Source of the DNA: Pomphorhynchus laevis
Lineage: Eukaryota > Acanthocephala > Palaeacanthocephala > Echinorhynchida > Pomphorhynchidae
Length of the DNA: 64,000 bases
Direction: 5' to 3'
Assembly: GCA_012934845.2 (NCBI GenBank)
Contig: WNNJ02002339.1
Coordinates: 1-64,000, forward strand
Under the pieces are notes generated by a model that worked only from the letters and a program-made list of their open reading frames with translations, was not told the DNA's origin and made no database searches. Below are positions 30,901 through 45,900 of this stretch, piece by piece; position 1 is the first letter of the stretch, and each line of letters starts with the position of its first letter. A program made the translations under genes and the position numbers.

Positions 30901-33900
30901 ACTGAAAGTACAAATTGCTTTATATAATGGTGAGCTCGTTATAAAACATACATCAAATTTTATATCTGGTATACGATCAATCATTCGAAGTAACTCATTT
31001 GCAGACATTGATCGGAAAAAGGATGTTGCACTTGCTTAACACGTTAAAACATTCAATTATACTTAATCTATAAAATGATAATGTTGTAAAAAATCAACAT
31101 GGTAAATTTATATCATAATTCAAACATAAAACATCATTTATTTTAATTTTTTAGAAATAATCATTTATTTCTAAAAATTATTCTTCTGGTTGTGACACGA
31201 TGTTATCCTCACAGATATTGTTCCTATTATTGATACAGCAGGACGCTACTACTCAGTCTGGGTGGGTCTCATCAGCTGCTTATCCATACCCACATTTCAC
31301 GTTTCGACCCTTATTATCTGCTTCGTACATTGGTGCTGATAACATTTGAGTTCAAATCCGATCAAAAATGAAGATTCTACTCTCATAATGTGTGCATTAT
31401 GTGTATTATATACCTAATCAAAATTTATATCATTACATTATTAAGACATTAGGTTGTTGGTAAGTATACAAATTTGTCCCAAATCATTGTCAAAATATTC
31501 CATAATATTTCTTACCGCAATGAATTAAAATATAATTGTAATTTAATAAGAATATTCCCAAAGAATTGAATAATTATGGAATATCATATTCCGATAAACT
31601 TATAAAAGGATCACAATGTGATCACAATACGATACTCGCTTATCGATCACAATTATAGTAATATAACTGAATACAATAGGATTCGTAATCAGAATTCAAT
31701 GGATAATAGATATTCTTCAACAATCTTTTAAGCCAGACGTGAAAGAAAGATTTTTTCTTTCGCGTCTGGCTTAAAAGATTGTTAACATAATTCACGCGGA
31801 ATGGTATCACTCTCATTTAAGATATTCTTTAATAATCAAAATTAAATAATATTTACAAAATTAATTAATAATTACAAAAATATACTTCTTGCCTCATATC
31901 GTGAGGCAAAAAGTTAAAATGAATAAAAATAAAGAAATTAAAAAATGAAATTAGTATCATTCATTTATTATATTTTTCATATTATATAAATCTTTTAAAA
32001 TTGCGTTCGGAGAGAATGTAATCATTTGTTTGCTCATTCTCCAAGAAAAATAAGAAAAATAGTATTATTTTTGAATGTTCGCCAATGCAATTGACCTCTT
32101 CAGAAAACACTGATTGTGTTTCAGTGTTTTCTAAAGAGGCATTTCAGTGTTTTCTGTGAGTATTCATTAAGAATAATTCATTACTCGTGTTAGTTCCTGG
32201 TACATGGATATCTACCAGAAGGACTTATTGAGCTGTTTAGGGGTGCTGCACGTCAATTTAGTTGTGCATCAGCCCCCTACGGATGAGACTCAAAAGTCAA
32301 AACAGCATAGAGTCAGTTTATGCTGTTTAGTTTCCCGATATCTTTAATCAGAATAGAAATTGACGGGAAAAGTATGCCATCTGTTTAATTACTACCAGCA
32401 ATGAAGGAGCTTGGTGTATGCGCTCGATAATAGTGCTTTTAAATCCTAAGTGTTAGGTCCTGGTGAGTAAATTATTCTTGATGAATACTCTCACCCGTGT
32501 AAGATCCATTCACATGCACATCCATGCACTCTCACTAGTGCATGGATGTGTGCTAGAAGGACTTATTGAGCTGCTTAGGGGTGCAGCACTTAAATCCAGT
32601 TGTACAGCAGTCCCTACTGAGGAGACTCACAAGTCAAATCAGCATAGAGTCAGTTTATGCTGTTTAGTCTTCCCGATTCCTTTAATCAGAATATAAATTA
32701 GCAGGAAAAGTAGGCCATATTATTATTTATATTAATATTAGATAAAAAATATAAAATATAATATTATATAAATAATATTATATAGACTAGTTAAAAAATT
32801 GTCCTGGTTGTCAAATACTTACAATCGGTTATTATTTAAATTATACAAAAAAATAATGCCGTCGAGAAAGTCTAACCAATGTTGTAACTGCAATGGCGCA
32901 GCGGCGGTTTGTAAAGGATGCGTTTGCGCACGTGCCGGTGCTCCGTGTATATCGTGCTGGGATCCAAACCGCGCTATTTTGGCATCTTCGTCACGCGATT
33001 ATAATATAGAGTCGAACGTTATTGATTCATACGCATCAAGCAAGAATTCTAAGGAAGTTATTGGTTCAGCTGTACAAGTTTGTTCTCAAACAAACCAAAT
33101 GGATACCGCCGAATAGTGAATTATTCAATTCACTATTGAATAATTCACGAATGAATTATTCGTGATGAATAATTCTCACCTGTGTTTATTCCTAGTGCAT
33201 GGATGTGTACTAGAAGGACTTATTGAGCTGTCTAAGGGTGCTGCACTTCAATGCTGTTACGCATCAGTCCCCTACTGATAAGACTCAAATGTCGAAACAG
33301 CATAGAGTCAGTTTATGCCATTTAGTCTTCCGGATTCCTTCTCAGAATATTAAAATTGATAATCATTACTCCACTATTTAGCCGCACGTGGCCGAATGGT
33401 GGCGTGTGCATTGCAAACTCTATGAACGAGGGGTTGAAACCTCGAGTATGCACTTTCTATTAACTTATCTGTAAGCACACGTCAAAGCAACAAGATCGCG
33501 TTGTCGAAAGACGTAGGGGCGCCCGATGATAAAGCGGGTTCACTCTCCATTTCCTTCCTCCTGCTAAATCGTCTTGATTATTACATCTCACTTATTTCAA
33601 ACTTCCCATCTTGTGTTACTCCCCCTCTGTATAACTATATTCGCACTGCAGCACGCATACTTTTTCGACGCCGGCGTTTTGATCCCATCTCTAATGAACT
33701 TATCAACCTTCATTGGCTCAATGTACATAATTGAGTCTTATATTACTCTACCGTTCTCGCTTTTCGTTTTCTTCATAATCCCATTCCGTATCTTAACCTA
33801 GAATTGCACAGGGATGAATATTCGTCCTCTAGACCACTTCGCTTAAACAATCAGTTCATCCTACAATTCTTTGTCATCGTACGAACTTTTACCTGCGTTC

Positions 33901-36900
33901 CTGACTCATTTCTATGCCTGTCATTTGGAATTCTCTTCTCCTTAAACTTCTTTGCCAGCCTAACCTCACTGCCTTTAAATCCATGCTTCGCACCTTTCTA
34001 CTGAGCAGCCAGGCCATGCAACTAAGCTAGCAATGAGATCCGAATTTCATCATTCGAACGTCGGCTACGTGGAATAGACTTTAGTACACCATTGTTTTGT
34101 TTATGTTTATTTCAGTAGACTTGTAAGCGGCCTGTCTGCATGAACCACTTAAAAAAATTAATAAATCTATCTATGAATATTTAGGATGTAATTTAAAATG
34201 TTACCGTCTTTCAATTTTTTTCTATGCATGCACTGAATTATAATCACATGTATTTATCTTTCTAATTTATAAAGTTTTAAACGATTTTGATTGACAGAAG
34301 TTAATCAAAATTACTAAATAATTGATCGATTAAACTATAATAAAAACATATTACACATAGAAATTTATAACCCAAAATACAACTCGGCATTAAGTAGCTT
34401 TACGGTATAAGAATATCAGAGCAATTAAATCAAATTGTTGAAACCAAATTGCCAAAATATACTTTTTAAATTATTTATAAAAATAAAAACGTTTATTATT
34501 ATTTTTGATTGTAGAGAATAGTAGTCGCGACACATTATTAAGTAACAAGCATAGCAAGTAAGCTAATGCAAAGCATTGATTTTGAAAGAAATAAGTGAGC
34601 GAGCCAAAAGTGCAGGAGTTATAAAGAGTTTGCTTATAAAAAGATTAAAGCATAAGCTGAATCTAACTTGTACACAAATCCGTGCAGAGCAAAACTTGGC
34701 ATGGCAACTCTTCGATTCGATCCAACACCTGACCACATTCTAACATAAGTTGTATTGAAAAACAAATATCTAATAACTTTATAACTTTACTTGATAACTT
34801 TACAGTAAAAAAAGGAATTAAGAAAAAGGAATTTACTGAAAATTCCAATAAAAGGGCGTTTTTATTGTAAACAAATATATCGATACGATAATCACAAGAG
34901 TTATCGAAATATCGACTGTGAATAAAAGAAACTACTTTTGTTTCAGGTTACATAGTTATAGTCAAAGTAAAAAATGGTATCGCAAGCTTATTTCTGATGT
35001 GACTGTATTAAAACCAAACTAAAATGCTATTATAAAGACGCTAATCTTCAAAATATTATATCATACAGTAAAATGTTGATGACTTTTATAAAAAAATCAA
35101 TGAAATATTATGAAATATATACAATATTATACATGAAATACGAATTCTGTACCTGAATATTCTTCAAAAAATTGACTTTCTAAAAGAAACAACCGTTAAA
35201 TTATAAGATTACCAATTATGATCTCCACTAGCACACGAAATATTTAAAGCATTTTGAATAATTTTGAATTGGGAATGTATTTTTTTATAAATTATTGTCA
35301 ACATTCAATAATACCGATTTTAAAAAACACGTTACATGTAAAATTATTTATTTTACTTCTATGTAAATACCGAATGTAATTCAATAAACTTACGAATAGT
35401 AAGAAATTCAATATATTTTCCTTTAAGTGATATCACTATCTTAAACAAAATATGTTAATTTTAATAATATTTTAATTTTATTTGTAACTTATACAGTTTA
35501 ATACGTGTGCCTTTCGTAACTACTCTATTTAGGAATATTATCTTTATAATATTAAAGAATATTATTAATATGTTTTCAGTTACACTCTTTATTTTTCATT
35601 TTCAAAACATTTCAAATGAAAAATGTTTGTTTTTCAAACGAAATTATTACTCAGCCCTGACGATGCTACAGCTGTACTGCCGCTTTTAAAAATCGAAGCA
35701 AGATCCCTCTTCGAAGATTGGATGATATCTGATGAAATATGAGCCTATCTGCTAAAATTGGAATGTCAAATGTGGCTCAGCAAATTTTGTCGATAGTTCA
35801 GAAGAACCAATTGTTGACAACCATTTCCATTAAGCTCAAATATCCTTAACGAGTTCACGTAATTTGCATTTACTCTGTCGGTTGAGTTATAAATCCAGAG
35901 TCCATCAAATTTGAACGGTAGTGTAATCAGTGTGCCTTTCGTAACTACTCTATTATGGAATAAGCTCAAATATCCTTAACGAGTTCACGTAATTTGCATT
36001 TACTCTGTCGGTTGAGTTATAAATTCCGAGTCCATCAAATTTGAACGGTAGTGTAATCAGTGTGCCTTTCGTAACTACTCTATTATGGAATATTATTTTT
36101 ATAATATTAAAGAATATTAAGAATATTTTAATAATATTAAAAGTTATATTATAAGTTTTTTGATTATAAATATTTACAATTGAAAAGAACTGATGAGTAC
36201 CGTCGAAATATCTAATAATAAATTACCTTATGAAAGCAATTCTCCATAATATATTAAAGAATATTAAGAATATCATGTATTCATTTTTCATTTAGAAAAC
36301 ATTTCGAATAAAAATGTTTGTTTTTCAAACGAAATTGAAAACAACGTTTTTATTATTTTTATTTTTTTCACTTCTAATTTGTGTTCCATAACCATGAACT
36401 AATATGTAGATTCATTATATGCTAAATTCATTTCTAATTTGCTAAATTCATTTTTTGCGTTTGTTTCTCTATAATTGTTATACTTATTTCATTATTTTAA
36501 TTTGTCGTCTCCGGATCCTTAGATCATCCAATAATACTCAACTCTACAAAATAAGCATATTCTTCGTTTAAATCACATACTTTGAATTTATTCAACACAT
36601 GGAATCATCGGTGCAATCGGCACGATCCCAAAGCTATTCCCCCAACTGAAACAAGCTAGTTAATTATTTTTTCCAAGTTAATTATTAATTTTATTTTTTA
36701 ATTTTAAAAAATTTAGAAAACGTAAGTTTGATTTAACAAATTATCAATACAATATTACATGTATAGTATACAAATACATTACAATATAATATCATAATAT
36801 AAGTAATTAAACATCTATAAGTACTCAATGTGAAGATTATTGTGAAGGTACTTAAACAAACTGGAAAAAAATAATTTAAAAAATTCTTCAAAATTACAAT

Positions 36901-39900
36901 CAACACTTTTCAGTAAATTAGCAATTCTTTTGAGGGACTTAAGAGACACTAAAAGCAAGTATTAATAATAGATTATATTGCTAATATGCCTTATAACATT
37001 TGTTCAACAGTTGAAGTATAAAGAATGAGAGTGGGATGCATAACACTTTGACTCTATATTGTATAATCTGAAATATATCCTGCCACTCCTACCATGCAAA
37101 TGAGATAATAATTACAAGACAAAATACCGCAAATCAGAAAAATCTCGGATCTGAAATTCCCATCACAAAAAAAAACAATTTTTTTCACACAGTCTGCACA
37201 CCGAATGTGACCCGGTTTAATCTAGACTTATGTAGAGAAAACATCTTTTAGCAGGGAATTTCAACATAAAAGAATCGAATATTTTAGAACATATGATATT
37301 GTCCATTATATAAATAGAAACAATTTCAATTAGATGTCTTCTATCTGTGGATCAGCGATAATATTAAAAATACATTTTTAGCACAGCGATCACAAATTTA
37401 GGCTTTAGAGTAATAAGATATACCTTACTTGCATACTACATCCGATAATATGGAAATTGCTAAAGTCAACTTGAGGAATCTAGCTTTATTAAATCGAACT
37501 AAGCATCGTTCTTAAGCCTAACTTAGTCTAGCCTTTCAATAAAAGTTTAATGCGCTACAATAACTTATGCAAAATGAAATCAATTTCCACTTGCATGTTC
37601 ACTTTAACATGTAAAATATTTTTAAAGTGACTAATCATTCTATTCCTGTTAAAAATGTGTCTCGTACAGTTATTTTATTTATATTATTTTATTGTAAAAA
37701 TTTTAATTTAAAATGTTTTAAATGTTTCGTACAATAATTTAATAAAATGAGAAAAAATGAAAATAAATGACATTTTGATGTATTGTATAGTTTTCAAAAT
37801 GTGTAGTTTTTAATATTTGATGTTTAGTTTTTGATGTATTGTATAGTTTTCAAAATGTGTAGTTTTTAATATTTGATGTATAGTTTTTGATGTGTTGTAT
37901 AGTTTTCAAAATGTGTAGTTTTCATAAAGTGATTTAAGTAAAAAAGATTTTAATAAAGTGTTTTAGCTATCGATAGAACTGCGATAAATATCTGAAGTTT
38001 AGAAAACTATAAGATAGTAAATATCTGAAGTTTAAAAACTGCAGGAACTAAGAAACGTTTAACAGAAGTCTAAGTTCTGTTAGTTTAGGCAAACAAAACC
38101 CTGACACACGTAATTAAAAGCGTCTTAACATAATCCAGTATGACAAATAACACTTGGAATAGCAAACAAATCTACACGAATGTACAAAAAGATATTAAAT
38201 TATAGTAATAACATAAAAATGACGAACAACTATTTTTGTTAACGATTTGACAACAAAGCTATCGTGATTTCAATTACTAAATTGTTCTTACAGGTTAATA
38301 GAGCACATGCAGTTTATTTAAAACTAGTTTTAAAATAACCTTACATAGTAATGAAAGATAGTCAGAATGCATAGCTATTAAAATGTTTATATGGCAGTGC
38401 AAAAAGCAAGTATTAAAGCTTTTATAAAAAAAAAGCATTTATTATAAAAATAAGGAAATATTTTTACTCTATTATGTATCTATATACTTGACTTCTTAAA
38501 AAAGTCATAATAATAAGATAAAGTTAATGAACTTTATTTTTAAAATCCATTATCAGCAATATTTAACAGTATCAAATTATTTAACAAATTATAAGTGTCT
38601 CCAATGGTCATTATATTGTAAATAAGGCGAAGATACATGATTATTTATTATAGATTTAGATCCAATATTTAGGTGATACGTGGGCACACCGTAATCAAAT
38701 ACAATTGGGGAAATCTACAATAGAAATAGAGTCGAATTAAATTTTTTATTTAAACCAAACATTTTTTCATATCATCATTTTTTATAACGTTTTGCCTCAG
38801 TTTTAAATGCATAAATGTCTCCTAGCTTATTCTGTTTGGGTAAAATCTTAAAAAAAACGAAAAAAATGCTTAAACAAAAAGTCTAATTCCACAATATTTC
38901 AATTGAAATGTCTCCAATTGACAATTAGAGACATTTAATGAAACACCTACAGAAAATAGTCTTTAGTGTCAATTAAATTAAGTCTTTGAGCATCAATCAA
39001 CAGGTTACAATTAAATAATAATTGATAATGCTGTGCTCACATACCACAAAGATATTGGATCAAAATTGGATAATGAATAATGTTCCTTCGCCGTATTTGC
39101 AATCTAATATTTAACAATCTCAAATTATTTAAGAAATAATATAAAAATTTATTTGATTCTATTAAAATATACAAAATTTTAAAATTTTTTCAATCATTAA
39201 TAATACATTTTACAAATTAAAAGGAAGAATTTATCATTACATATAAACTATAAAAGTTATTTAATTATATAATTGTTAATTTGAACAACATAACTTAAAA
39301 ATATGAAAAATACGTCTTACTTGAATGTTGCAAAATCTCTTTACGATCATCATTTTCAGAAAAGCTCGAAGTACGTCGTTTACAATTTGGTTGTGAATTT
39401 TTCATGTTAAAATCTCGAATAATATTCAAAATAAGTTGTTCTGACTTTAACGTAAAATTATATTCCTTATTATTTAGCCAGTGCAAGCAAACTTGCACGT
39501 TTTTGCACTCCGGCATTGCTAATATAATGAACAAAATACAATAAAAGAACACAATTTAAAATTAAATTACCGGACAATGCGTTAATTACAGCAACAAGGC
39601 GCCAGTCGGATGCCGTGTAATCTAGTTGAAGCTTAAATTTGTTGTCGGTATGGTAAAATGAATGTACTTCTATCGGTTGAAGGAAAATCCGAGATCCCTT
39701 TTTTGAGAGCGCGTGTAATTTATTTTCATCTGATTTAAAATGATGCCAAGAGTTTAAGTTCTGTGTCACATCTGAGGAATCAACACTGTGTTGACGATGA
39801 AGCACGCTATTGCTAGAAATGTGAAGCTTGGAAAGGAGGTTCCTGCGGAATTTACTATGAGATTTTTTTTCGAAATGACGATATGCTAATGAAATTGAGT

Positions 39901-42900
39901 TCTTTTTCTTGCTTGCCTTAAGCCGCTCCTTTCTAAACAAGTTAAAACATCACTAAATTTGGATTAGGAAAATTTTAAATATTTAAAACAAATTTAAATA
40001 TTCAAACAAAATATTTAACTATTGAAATATCGAAATTAGTTATAATTTTATAATATAAGTAATGTTATTAGCTATATTATAACACAACAATACTTAACGA
40101 CTGTTCGAATACAAACCATGTTCTAATGTTATTAGCTATATTATAGCACAACAATACTTTACGACTATTCAAATACAAACCAACTTGTTATGCAAAACTT
40201 TTAGTTATTTTTTAACAACCTGAAAATACTGTGAATTGGATGTATTTTTATTGATTCACCAAATGTTTATTGATCCACTAAAGTGCCAAAGAACACTTTT
40301 TGTTGTTGAGGTTCAACGGCCATCTTTCTCAACGAAATATATTTTTACTTTCTAATAACTCATCATTAAAATGTTACTATTTATAAGTGTATATTGATAT
40401 GATAGTAATATTTATTAAAACCGTTTATTAAATTTCGGATTTTGGAGCAAGATCAACAAACATAAAATTATTTTTATTTTGCAAGATGTTTATATCTAGC
40501 AAAATCTATAATGACGTGCGATTTGTTCGTTTTTAAAAATAGAATTGTTGTTAAAAAATTAAACGAACAGTGCTACAAAATAAAAAAAATAGCAACACTT
40601 GATTACCAAAAATTTAAAAATAAATTGAATTTATTTAAAAAACTTACAATTTGCTATTTTTCAATGAAATGTATTTTTTTCAGGAAATGCTATCTAACAG
40701 TTGTAGATAAAAATTGGTTCGTATTCGTTGATCCCAAAAATTCAAAGTTTAAAATACTGATTTGCGATACATAACATATTAACGCACTTTTTAATATATA
40801 CGCTTCTGTTTTGAATATACCTGTATAAAATCACCTGAAATATGTTGTAACATTTATTTTATAAGATCAAAGAGTTACAATTCTCTTATGCTTTTTGCCA
40901 ATTCTTTGAAAAATAGTTCTATCAAAAAACGTTTTGGTACATCGGTATGTGAGTAATAATGCTACGTCTTTATTTCTACAAATAATCTAATAAAGTATTA
41001 ATTCCGCGAATTGTGACTATTTGACAATAGTGTGCTAGCAAGATATAAAGTCTCCTCAAGAAACACATTGGTGAAAATGGACGATATATCAGCCGTTGCT
41101 AATTTGTACTTAGGATTCATCTTATTTTATTTGAAAAAACATATCCATTAGAGATATGATCTTGAATAATCCTTGATAATGGTGTGCCCACGTGCCACCG
41201 AAATATTGGATCACAAATGTATAATAAATAATAATGCCTTCGCCTAATTTGCAATCTATTATTAAATATTAGATAAGGTGTATCAACACGTCTAAAGATA
41301 TTTTCTACTTCTAAATATCTTTTTTAGTGCTCATGATAGACACCAAATCGTTTTTCACGTATTTAATTTGGCATGTAAATATTAAGAATCAAAATTGCAA
41401 ATGTTGAATATATGCACAAGAAAGCAATTTACCTCACTTCAAGTGCGTTTTTTAACAGACCAGTATCGGAAATCTTTTTATGTCTATGTTTATATTTATT
41501 AGTGCTCCAGAAAGCTGGTTCTTCTTGTTCGATATGCAATCGTTGATCACTCCAAATACGACAGACGCCATCTTTAGTTACGGTTAGTAAACAATTCGAG
41601 ATCGCATCAGAGCTAAACAAGCAATGACATAATTTATACGATAAACGCGTACTATTTAATATGGTCAGGTTGGCATCGTAAACGTGCAACATAAATCAAC
41701 ATTTATAACTAAAGCGTTGATTTCATAATCGAATTATAATTAAAAAATAAGGTGATAAAGTAAATTTAATTCAAGCAAAAATAATGTAAGCAAAAATATA
41801 TTTGTTTTAAAGAATAAAGTTAATTACCGATAACTAGATTACATTTTGACTCGAGTATATCTAGTAGATGCTATGTACATAAAAATGAGTGTGAAACAAA
41901 CAATTGGTTAAATAAAACAATAAAATTTATAAATTTGGCATTTTGTCTATCTTGTTTGTAAACAAAGTAGTTTATCAAGTTTTTAAATGTCTCAACCTCC
42001 GGAAAAAATTCTTGTTAGGTATCATATATTTGCTATGCTATTGACAATACATCAATATTATATATTGCTTTTTCATTGACATCTCATCGAGCTCTTTAGC
42101 TTGACGAGTATAAGCGGAGAATCAAGCTACTTCGCATACTACTCAATATCAAAAGATTTTTTCGGTGCATGATGATATTTATTTCTCATCTTTTCACTGC
42201 ATATATATGCTGCTCTTTTACAACGTTATTTTAGTTCACAATTTAAATTTATAACTTAGCAATCGTTGCGCTTCATTTTGTTTACTTAGTCTGGTAAAAT
42301 TCGTTCTTCGTACTTTCGCAATACTTATATGTTAGTTATACTTACACTCGGTGGGCAGTAGATCGAGCAATTATGCCTACTAAGTGTCGTATACCATCCT
42401 AAATATCTTTTAGAGATTTTTCATTAAGGAAGACCGCTTGCAAGTGTATCCTTCGTTTAATAAGATGTAAATTTATTTTGTAGAAAGGCATTGATCAATT
42501 TTTAAACATGTCTTATGAAGGCACAATAGAGAAAACCTCATGCGATAAGTTTGTTCATCACGGCCGGTATTTCTTTGTTCTGACAAGTTCTCAAGCATAC
42601 TGGAAAAATCATATTAGAGAGCTAGGGTTGTTAATATTTTGTGAAAGATACACGAATAGTGGAGTACAAATATTAAGTTTTCGTTATAGTTCAGTGATTC
42701 ATGCTGTGCTTAGTCCACAGGCCAGAAAATTTTTTGGTTACGAATTTTGTTAGTTTTAATACTCAATTGCCAGTTTCGAATTGTTTCGAATCAATGGGGA
42801 AATTGTATATAAAAAAATATATCATCATAGATCAGATATAAAATTCAAATTTGGTCAAGAAAAAAGGAATTTGATAATGTTTAATCAAATTATGCTATTT

Positions 42901-45900
42901 AGAGTTAAATAATATTAAAACACATAAAAAATTATATAAAAATAGTTTGCACTATTCAACAGAAATTCTGATTTTATTTAACAAATTAAATATAAAACAT
43001 AACTAACCCGTATAGGAATCGGCTATTACATCTCCAACGAAGATAAATAATTGGAATATTATGAGAAAGAAATACAGACTTTAAGGCAACTTCTTAATTA
43101 GAAACGAAATTATTTTTTTCCACAAAATATACAGGATGACACTTCGATAAAAAAAGAGCAATAATGCTCAAAAATGACAATATTTAGTATATATAAAAAA
43201 CAACTATTAAATCATATAATCAATCGCATATACTGCATGCAAAATACAATTTTGAATGTACAAAATATTTTAATTTATCTAATTTTCTATTTTTTCTTAA
43301 TCGACTGTTTATTTTTATCTATTGCTTATTTATTGTTTATGTGTTAATATATTAATACGATTTATTGGTTATCTACTATTTATTGTTTATCAACAGTTTA
43401 TTGTTTATCAACTGTTTATTGCTCATCTACTGTTTATCTTCAATACGATTTATCTGTTATATACTGTTTATTGCTCATATACTGTTTATTTAATTTAATA
43501 CATTTTATCTTTTATCTACTATTTATTGCTCATATACTGTTTATTTAATTTAATACAATTTATATCTTATCTACTATTTATAGCTTATCTACTGTTTATT
43601 TCCATTAATACAATTTATCTGTGTTGTTAGCAAAATCCTTATTGTTATAATTTATATGTTATCAACTATATATTGCTTTTCTCCTGTTTATTTCATTAAT
43701 ACAATATATCGTTTATTTTCAATCTATTGTTTTTCTACTGCTTATTTCATTCAATACAATTTATATCTTATCTACTATTTATAGCTCATCTGCTGTTTAT
43801 TTCCTTCAATACACTTTATCTTTTATCTAATGTTTATTGCTTATCTACTGTTCATGTCCTTTAATATAATTTATCTTTTATCTACTATTTATTGCTTATC
43901 TACTGTTTATTTCCTTTAATATAATTTATCTTCTATCTACTATTTATTGTTTTTTTCCACTGTTCATTTCATTTAATACAATTTATCTTTTATCTACTGT
44001 TTATTGTTTATTTGCTGTTTTTTTTCATTTAATACAATTTATCTTTTATCTACTATTTATTGTTTTTTACTGTTTATTTCCTTTAATACAATTTATCTTT
44101 TATCTACTATTTATTGTTTTTCTGCTGTTTTCTTCATTTAATATAATTTATCTTTTATCTACTGTTTATTGTTTATCTGCTGTTTTCTTCATTTAATACA
44201 ATTTATCTTTTATCAACTGTTTATTGTTTTTCTACTGTTTATTTATTCAATACAATGGATCTTTTATTTTCTATTTATCACTTATCTACTCTTATTCCCT
44301 TTCATATTTTTTATCTTTTATCTACTATTTATAGCTTATCTAATGTAATTTTCATTCAATGCAATTTATCTGTTTTATACTGTTTACTGCTTATCTACTG
44401 TTTATTTCATTTAATACAATTTATCTTTTATCTACTATTTATTGTTTTTCTACTGTTATTTATTCAATACAATGGATCTTTTATTTTCTATTTATCACTT
44501 ATCTACTCTTATTCCCTTTCATATTTTTTATCTTTTATCTACTATTTATTGCTTATTTACTGTTTAATTATTCAATACAATGTATCTTTTATTTTCTATT
44601 TATTGTTTATCTACTGTTTATTTTATTTAATACAATTTATTTTTTATCTACTATTTATTGTTTTTCTACTGCTTATTTCATTCAATACAATTTATATCTT
44701 ATCTACTATTTATAGCTCATCGGCTGTTTATTTGCTTTAATGCAACGAAATTATTGAATAATAATTAATTAAATAATATAATTATAAAATAATTAATACA
44801 ATTATTGATTATCTACAAATTATTTAATTAAATATTCATTAAATTAAATATTTATTTATTGCGTATCTACAAATCATTTCATTTACTTTCTATTATAGTA
44901 ACAACTCTATGATACTGAAATGGTGGTAATTGTATTAACAACAGCATTCACATCATCAGGTCTTTGTAACAATAAAATGGTAGTTGATGTGTACAGTTGA
45001 ATATAAAATAAACAATATTTTAAAGCGTCGTACGTTTGATTTCTGATGACGTTAGCAGGAGTTGCTTGCGAAATATAAGAATTAGTGTTTATTGATCCTT
45101 ATCCAAAATTTAAAATATTAAAATATGGATCGACATCAGTTATTTGATCAACACCCCGACACAGCACAACAAAATTTCTTAACAAGAAAAAAAAACAAAT
45201 AATAAGATTTTTCTGTCAACCACATGTCCGGGTGTCGGGTCTTTGAGGCAGCAGTTCCCGAACCAAACTACTCCAGACATCGCGATCCTGGGCGAGAGAC
45301 CAGAGTTCTCTTTCAGATAGCCCAAGGAGGTCGTCGGCTAGTCTAGTTTCCAGATTTGATTTCTCCACCGGTATCGAGGTCTACCTTGAAGTCTCTTTCC
45401 AGAGAGTTCGGCCTGGAAAACTCTCCGAAGAAGGTGATCCCTAGACATCCTCAGAACGTGTCCTCGCCACCTATACTGACTTTCTTAGATGTGGAAATGA
45501 AGCGACTTTATTCCGAGTCCATTCCGGATGACCAAATTCCTAACCTTATCTCTAAGGCTAAGACTGGTCAAACCGCGAAGGAACCTCATATCGGTCACCT
45601 GTATCCGAAAATTTTTTATTTCGGTTATAACCAAAGCTCATGACCATTAATTAAGATAGGAAGGAAGATGGCGTGGTAAACCAAAAGCTTGGACCGAGGA
45701 CTCAACTCCGGCTTCACCACGATAGACCTGTATAAAGAACGCATTGCGGCGTTGACTGCACAAATCTGTTTCTCAATATCTCCGATGTTCCTAACGTCGT
45801 TCGAGAAGAATATCCAAGATACTTGAAATACTCCGCATCAGGAAAACCCTATTCCCCAATCTGGATTGACATTGACACCTGAATCCGAAGCAAACACATA

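Larger units (their letters stand above)
31035..39320. other. 8-kb DMXL intron interval containing repeats and possibly unrecognised exons
   Basis: Holds the hammerhead repeats, a LINE 3' fragment, the 130-bp tandem units and small repeats listed separately. The protein segment between HWLNNKE and the second propeller should be encoded here, but apart from the 35.8-36.1 kb candidate I could not recognise it. Confidence 0.5.

Noticed and set aside
36560..36655. Less AT-rich stretch after a TTGTTTCAG acceptor on the minus strand as a DMXL exon
   Set aside because: Frames are short (about 18 codons) and no family match or donor could be argued.
44255..44740. 161-codon open frame on the plus strand
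   Set aside because: Lies wholly in the 57-bp minisatellite and reads as repeated Leu/Tyr/Ser/Phe; an artefact of the repeat.
45035..45075. CTGATGAC...GCGAAAT as another hammerhead
   Set aside because: The intervening sequence does not give a stem II next to the core; it is more likely a diverged foldback arm.
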